NCBI GenBank assembly: GCA_015680685.1
Contig: MNCI01006539.1
Coordinates: 57,419 to 121,418 of the forward strand
Direction of reading: 5' to 3'
Origin: Gnetum montanum
Taxonomy: Eukaryota; Streptophyta; Gnetopsida; Gnetales; Gnetaceae
Length of the DNA stretch: 64,000 nucleotides
The notes beneath the pieces were generated by a model. It was not told the DNA's origin. It made no database searches and was given only the letters and a program-made list of their open reading frames with translations. The translations under genes were made by a program, and so were the position numbers. Positions 59,075 through 64,000 of this stretch are shown piece by piece. Position 1 is the stretch's first letter; the number at the start of each line of letters is the position of its first letter.

Positions 59075-59717
59075 TGATGACCAGTGAAGGTAACCCTACA
59101 CCCAACCATACAAATCACAAAGTGTTCATGTGCAATCTGGTTGAATTCTGTGGNATCCTGAACACATATAACATTGTTAGGCTACCAAGTGTTAAGCGCT
59201 ATTGGGATTACCAAATATCATACGCATGCTCAAAGTGATCATACTTATGTGTTTACTTAATTGCTATTTAGCTTATCTCTCTTAATTACTTAATTAGCTT
59301 AATTACTGGAAAACATTGAATAAATAGCTGGAAATATTAAATGCATGAATGAAACATTTAAACTATCTAGAATGCTACAAGGTTTATCAAGAATTTTTTC
59401 TTTATTGCCACACGCACTGTCATGCTCAAGTACAATAGTGCTCGAATAAAGATTTGTACACTCAATGACTCTTGCTGCAAGCATTCGGGAAAATATTCTA
59501 ACTTTTAAATGGAAAAAAACTACAAGAGCTTTGCTACAACTATGATTGCTGCAAGGATGAATCAAAGAGGTCATCTTTATTGCTGTACACAAGGTGTGCT
59601 TAGGTACACAATGCTCAAATAAAGATCCGTCCACACTTAGACCTCCTGCTGCTGCAGGCACTTGGAAAAAACTTTTAACTTTCAAACAAACTACCATAGT
59701 TTTGCTACTACACTACA
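59075..59717 (-). repeat. Element D 5' LTR, gapped and rearranged
   Basis: Starts TGATGACCAGTGAAGG. The N at 59154 stands for about 267 bases present in the 3' LTR (46802-47068). At about 59545 the sequence jumps back: TGCTGCAAGG at 59547 restarts at the level of 47287, and this second piece resembles the C LTR (TTATTGCTGTACACAA). It ends near 59717 without the U3 array or CTCATCA end. Confidence 0.75.
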
Positions 59718-61242
59718 ACTAGTTATTTTTTTAGTTGTTATCACTATAATTTTTTTCCCTTTTTCTTATAGCTATCCTTCCTTGTTACATCTTAATTAGT
59801 TGTTAATTGTAATATTTTTTATTCTTTCTCTAATAGTTGAGAAATAAATTGCAATAGATGATGAACGTAGTATGATTCAAAATATCTTGCAAACAAAAAT
59901 ATCCAAGCTATAGATACTACAAGTTGACATTAAGCATACCTAATTCCTTTTTCATCCAACAACAAATTGGAGCTGTCCTTTGGACTAATTTAAATTACTT
60001 TAAATTTCCCAAAATTTGATCAAAATTTCCCAATCTTAACATTTTACCTATGTTTACTATTTGATCAAAAATTATTTTAGAATAGTGAAAGTGAAATTTT
60101 CTTACGTCTATATAGAAAGATATGTAAGAGATTAACTTCTACAAAATACATTAGTAATAATAAATCCTACGTTCAACAAATGTATCCAAGAATATTAAAA
60201 ATGAATATATGTATGGCATGCTTATATTCATAAAAAGTGATATTTGAATCAAATAATATAAAATCTAATTACTTAAATTACTCTCCTTTTTTAAAGATTG
60301 AACATTTAAGATTTCATAAACTATGATTTCAACCCAAAAAGTATTCATAAATTTCTTGTCGACAAATTCAAGCAAATTCACCAAATGCAAGTGTGACTAG
60401 GTAACTTTGAGTCTATGATAATAAAGTTTAATTAAAATATTCCAAGTTAAAATTGAGCAAACCATCTGAATTATCAATGAATGAAACTTTACTATGTTGG
60501 CACCATAATATTACTAAAATTTATTGAACAATTATTTTTTAAAAATTACCAATTTTTCTATTTAGAAATTATTAAAAAAACTAATTTCCAATATAGTCTA
60601 AGAGAAGCAAGTGTCATGTACTAAAATTTAAACTATATCTTAAATTGTTCAATACAAATTTAGATGAAGGTTTAATCTATTTCATTGATGCTATTACAAA
60701 TTAGAGCCATATTCAAAAAAAATTTTAAAATATCCAAATAAAATGTTAAATCTATAGTAGAGTTTGGTAGCTATTAGTAAAATAAAGAGGGGTTAGCTTA
60801 GTCATAAGAGTGTTGACATAGAAGCCTAGGTCAATGTTGACTAAAAAGAATTTTGAAAAATGCAGTTTCAGTTTAACATATAAAATAGGACTTATTATCA
60901 AAGTTTTTAAGCCTTACATGATGATAATTTTTCTTCTGAAGTTAGAATTAGATGAGAGATAGATTATTATTGTATTAAAAAATTTTCCGCTGTATTTCAC
61001 ATATTATTTTATTAGAATAACAACTTATATTGTGTTGTTATAATATAATAAAATAATAATTTTTACTGGTTAAAAAAAGTACAAAACAGGACACTAAAGC
61101 AGGTTCAGGTTCTTTTCCAATGAAGAGTTATAAAAGAAGGAATAAAAGCATTGACGGCAATCTTTCCATTTTTTATACAAACATTGCTCTCTTTTGCTAT
61201 GCATATTATATAATTGAAACACTATTGCAATGTCTTTGCTGA
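59718..61242. other. AT-rich stretch, no gene; tRNA-like trace
   Basis: No coding sequence supported. At about 60793-60850, GGTTAGCTTAGTCATAAGAG and AAGCCTAGGTCAATGTTGAC resemble the 5' part of a tRNA-derived SINE, but box B is not clear. This region should include the 3' untranslated sequence of the exon at 61243. Confidence 0.4.
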
Positions 61243-61488
61243 TTATATACATTGCTTTTCATGTGCATGCTTTACGAGGAGAGATCTATACATCCTTCGT
61301 CCACGATCAAGGGCATGCTTCTCCCAGTCTGAATATATGCCGAAGGGATTATTGTTCAGCCACCCTTCTGTGTCGTATTCATGTTCATCTCTAACTTCAA
61401 GGTCTGCTACAAGTTGCTCTTTCCCATAAGCCAGAAGCTCATTTTTAATTCGCATTGCAATTGATTTTACGTCAGACTGGACAAAAAT
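61243..61488 (-). CDS. tRNA (guanine-N7) methyltransferase, last exon
   Basis: The minus strand has a good 3' splice site (TGTTTGTGTTGCAG, ending at 61489) followed by about 80 open codons to a TAA: IFVQSDVKSIAMRIKNELLA, DLEVRDEHEYDTEGWLNNNP, FGIYSDWEKHALDRGRRMYR, SLLVKHAHEKQCI. This fits the C-terminus of TrmB-type methyltransferases, where an F-x-Q-S-D-V strand and helix are followed by an N-P-x-G-x-x-S/T-x-x-E-x-H-A-x-x-x-G-x-x-x-Y-R signature. The family adds N7-methylguanosine to tRNA (position 46) using S-adenosylmethionine. The methyl-donor site lies in exons upstream, beyond 64000. No stops or shifts in the exon, so it is probably a live host gene; a pseudogene cannot be excluded. Confidence 0.78.
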   Translation of the reverse strand: MFVQSDVKSIAMRIKNELLAYGKEQLVADLEVRDEHEYDTEGWLNNNPFGIYSDWEKHALDRGRRMYRSLLVKHAHEKQCI

Positions 61489-61843
61489 CTGCAACACAAA
61501 CATCAGCAAAAAATTTACCATGCAAACATAAAGCAAGCACACAAATCATGTGTGATTCTGCGTCATTAAGATTGTAATTACAAATGCTTTAATTTAGCGT
61601 GAACAGAAAGAGGTCATGTGATTGCCTTGCTCATGATACCAGAAATTTAAAAGTGTTTCAGTAAAAACTGCAGAAAACACTCTTTACTTACATGGCGCCT
61701 AAAGAAGATCATCCTATTTTAAAGACACTAAAGGACCATTGTTGCATTCTAACTATTGCTAGGAGTTTGCTGTCTTGGCTTTGACAAGTTGAGGATCGTT
61801 TCATAAGGGCATGTTATGAGTTATGAGTCATGCATGAGATCTT

Positions 61844-61931
61844 TCATGAATCATGAATATGATTTTTGGGCTTTATGTCATGTGCACTCATGAATCATGA
61901 ATATGATTTTTGGGCTTTATGTCATGTGCAC
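61844..61931. repeat. Perfect tandem duplication, 2 x 44 bp
   Basis: Unit starts TCATGAATCATGAATATG; copies 61844-61887 and 61888-61931 are identical. Confidence 0.9.
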
Positions 61932-62227
61932 TTGGCATTTCATGTCTGTGTTCATTATTAAGGAATGTCCCCCATCATTTTACCCAAGCCTGGTAATCTA
62001 TTATGGAGGCTACAAGAGCTTAGTCGTTGGAGGTGCTTGATAGTGTTAACCCCCACCATTTTAACCAACCCCAGTTGTTCTTGTGTACTGTCGGTACAAA
62101 ATGCTGGAGGGTTAGAGGGACTTAGTGTGGGACAACTGGATGGCCAAAGAGTCAAGAAATTATGCATATTATTGATTTTTGGTGTCTTTTGCATCATGGA
62201 AAGTGTAGGCACATGTTCTACTTTGTT

Positions 62228-62335
62228 TAACATTTTTTTGGTCAGTTTTGGGGGGATTGTTAATAACATTTTTTTGGTCAGTTTTGGGGGGATTGTTAAT
62301 AACATTTTTTTGGTCAGTTTTGGGGGGATTGTTAA
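62228..62335. repeat. Perfect tandem repeat, 3 x 36 bp
   Basis: Unit runs TAACATTTTTTTGGTCAG then TTTTGGGGGGATTGTTAA. Three identical copies: 62228-62263, 62264-62299, 62300-62335. Because 36 is a multiple of three it keeps several frames open (for example NNPPKTDQKNV repeats), which explains the long open frames here; I do not call a gene. Confidence 0.9.
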
Positions 62336-63029
62336 GAGAGTTGCCATGTGCCAATTCATTGTTAAATAGTCCTTTGTTCAAGCCTACATTTGTCCTAATG
62401 TGAAAATATGAGAGGCTGGAAAAATTTGATAATGAAGATTTCAAAAGTTTGGCACTATGTTAATCCATCATGGTGGTCAAACTTGGTACATTTGAGATTT
62501 TATCTCCCCTTTTCATTTTATAATTGAGCTAATATAGTTTACTTAATTTGTTTGCCTACAATCAAAATTTTAACTATTTGATGATAATGGTTCCTAGCAA
62601 GTATTAAAAAGTTGAGAAAACAATTTTGTTAGCTACTTGATGAAATGGGAAAATTAAAAAAGTCCGTAAATGTTCAAGAAAAAGTCATCCAAATAAAAGC
62701 TTTTTGAGTTTTTTTGATGACAAGTTATAAGCAATACAAAATAAAAGCAGAAATACAATTAAGTAGACATGAAAATAATAATTGCTACATAAATATAAAA
62801 AGCATGATATAATGTGTAGTTCTTTCATCCTTCCACTACTAACATCATTGACACAAAATATTATAGTAATTGATTTTAGCATAACCTTTGGAATCCTTCA
62901 ATTATTATGAGAAAAACTATAATGGTTTTTAGTGAATCATTACATTTTTTTCAAATGATTTGTATCATTAGCCATGTGCATTAACACTCTTAACTTTATT
63001 AATTTAAACTTGTAATATTAATAGAATAT

Positions 63030-63310
63030 GTGACTTCTATTTTAGAGAAGCTACAAGAATGGCAGCTTAGATGGTTTCGACATGTACAAGGAAGATCAAA
63101 CAAGGAGCCTATAAAGAAAGGTTGCTACATCACTATTCTAGGAAAGCCACCGAAGGAAAGACCAAAGAAGACATGGGAAAAAACGATTGAAGATGATGTG
63201 AAGAAACTACAAATAAATAAAGATCTAGCTCTTCATAGAGGCGAATGACAAAAAAGAATTCATGTAACCAACCCCATTTTGTTGGGATAAGGCTAGGATA
63301 ATGATGAATA
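63030..63310 (+). pseudogene. RTE-type LINE, 3' end
   Basis: The plus strand reads EWQLRWFRHVQGR, then KPPKERPKKTWEKTIEDDVK, ALHRGE, stop, QKRIHVTNPI. This is the C-terminal end of RTE-like plant LINE polyproteins (RWFGHVQRR...RGRPKKTW...D...DR..WR..IHVADP). 5' truncation at this point is typical of LINE insertions. Confidence 0.75.
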
Positions 63311-63369
63311 TTAATAGAACAATATATGTAAATATAAAAAGAATACAATCAATTCATATTTAAACATAC

Positions 63370-63510
63370 TTTGTTTGAAAGTATAAAGAAGGATATTCAA
63401 GATTTGGGTGTTAATGCTTAATTGGCTCTTCATAGAAGTGATTGTTTGAAAAGAATTATGTCGTTGACCTCATGTAATTGGGATAAAGGCTAGGATGGTG
63501 ACATGATGAT
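63370..63510 (+). pseudogene. Second RTE-type LINE tail
   Basis: KKDIQDLGVNA, stop, LALHRSD, then KRIMSLTSCNWDKG repeats the last ~45 codons of the previous entry in diverged form, ending GGGATAAAGGCTAGGATGG just as 63280-63305 does. Confidence 0.6.
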
Positions 63511-63589
63511 TTTAGTTTGCACTTTTATCAATTTATTAATTTAGTTTACGGATTCAACAATCCAAAATCTCAACAACAAATCTTGTCAT

Positions 63590-64000
63590 TTTGAAATAAG
63601 CAGGGGAGCAAGAGTGGAGGTTGCTGGGCAGGTGTGAGTAGGAGATGGGGGATGCAGTGGGCAAGCGGCCAGAGAGGCGGCAAGCTAACATGGGCTAGGC
63701 AATGGTCTCCAAGAGGGGAGGAAAGACCCAAATAAAGGTGTTGTTCCAGCCAATGGTTGCTAGGAGCCAAACAACATCGGTCATGCTTGCGCCTGGGGTA
63801 AGAGAGGGCTCGGCCATGGGCCTAGAGGTGGCTTGTGTCAGAGACGTGAGTGTTGTGCAAGAGGTTGCTAGTGTGGGGGGTGAGCTGTTCTCTGCTGAGG
63901 GGCTGATTTCACCTAGCCAAGAGGTGCCAAGCATGAGCCAAGGTGACATTGGGGGCCTCACCCCAGAGGTTGGGGGGAGAGAGATAGATGGGGGGGGGGG
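63590..64000 (+). other. GC-rich open stretch, unidentified, cut by window end
   Basis: GC content is far above the rest of the window and CpG is present. The plus strand from about 63800 is open to the end (AMGLEVACVRDVSVVQEVAS, VGGELFSAEGLISPSQEVPS), and minus frames are open too. It could be a LINE ORF1 fragment or a captured gene. The run of Gs at the edge may be a sequencing artefact. Confidence 0.3.

Larger units (their letters stand above)
46723..59717 (-). mobile_element. Element D: second full-length B-family element
   Basis: About 13.0 kb, with the same order as B: 3' LTR (46723-47607), polypurine tract, ORF3 relic, spacer with hairpin, integrase, RNase H, RT, protease, gag, primer site (59056-59073), 5' LTR (59075 to about 59717). 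The left TSD would be TACCT (46718-46722), but no matching copy is found on the right because the 5' LTR is rearranged and truncated. Two single-N gaps (53917, 59154) interrupt it. It is more decayed than B at the primer site but keeps an intact protease active site. Confidence 0.85.
61489..63020 (-). other. Probable intron of the TrmB-type gene
   Basis: No further exon is recognised up to the window edge. This stretch holds two short perfect tandem repeats and otherwise AT-rich DNA. If the exon call is right, the intron is at least 2.5 kb. Confidence 0.5.

Noticed and set aside
60793-60850. Possible tRNA gene
   Set aside because: Box A-like start but no clear box B, anticodon arm or acceptor stem; at most a SINE trace.
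61958-62444. Long open frames of 91-134 codons on both strands with 12-residue repeats
   Set aside because: Produced by the 3 x 36-bp tandem repeat, whose length is a multiple of three; no protein motif and no support outside the repeat.

Overview
This window is repeat-dominated nuclear DNA from a plant with a large genome. The evidence is Ty3/gypsy elements of plant type (tRNA-Asp-like primer sites, archaeal-type RNase H, FMDDF-like RT box), Ty1/copia and LINE relics, low GC, and one intron-containing exon of a plant tRNA methyltransferase. A gymnosperm would fit the very long repeat-filled intron and old, decayed elements, but nothing here proves it. No intact autonomous gene is present; nearly every coding trace is a decayed pseudogene with stops and frameshifts. 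Positions of domains are approximate; element ends marked by target-site duplications (TSDs) are read directly from the sequence.

Left part (1-26.9 kb) is a nest. Host element A is a minus-strand Ty3/gypsy element (gag, protease, archaeal RNase H, RT, classical RNase H, running off the left edge). It is cut twice. Element G1 (2029-4781, TSD CCTTT) splits its archaeal RNase H. Element B (5312-25470, TSD GGTAA/AGTAA) splits its protease. Element B is a ~13 kb gypsy element with LTRs bounded by TGATGAG...CTCATCA, a tRNA-Asp-like primer site, gag-protease-RT-RNaseH-integrase, a spacer with a second polypurine tract, and a third ORF after integrase. B in turn contains element C (9867-16810, perfect TSD GAAAT), a relative that keeps gag and protease but lacks RT, RNase H, integrase and ORF3.

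Middle part (26.9-46.7 kb) is AT-rich and mostly non-coding. It holds a dispersed AT-rich repeat family in both orientations, a Ty1/copia RNase H end with an LTR-like segment, a plus-oriented solo LTR of the B family (33829-34693, perfect TSD CCTTG), tRNA-derived SINE-like copies, a LINE ORF1 relic cut by element G2 (39289-42609, perfect TSD ATGTT), and a LINE RT relic on the minus strand. G1 and G2 share both ends but have different middles. The middle of G2 carries a fragment of a plastid-type CLC chloride channel and other gene-like sequence, which makes the pair look like a gene-capturing element family.

Right part: element D (46723 to about 59717) is a second full-length B-family element with the same layout, disturbed by two assembly gaps and a rearranged 5' LTR. 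From 61.2 kb on, the window enters a host gene: the last exon of a TrmB-type tRNA (guanine-N7) methyltransferase on the minus strand. What looks like its upstream intron holds short tandem repeats and two RTE-type LINE tails. The window ends in an unusually GC-rich open stretch of unknown identity.
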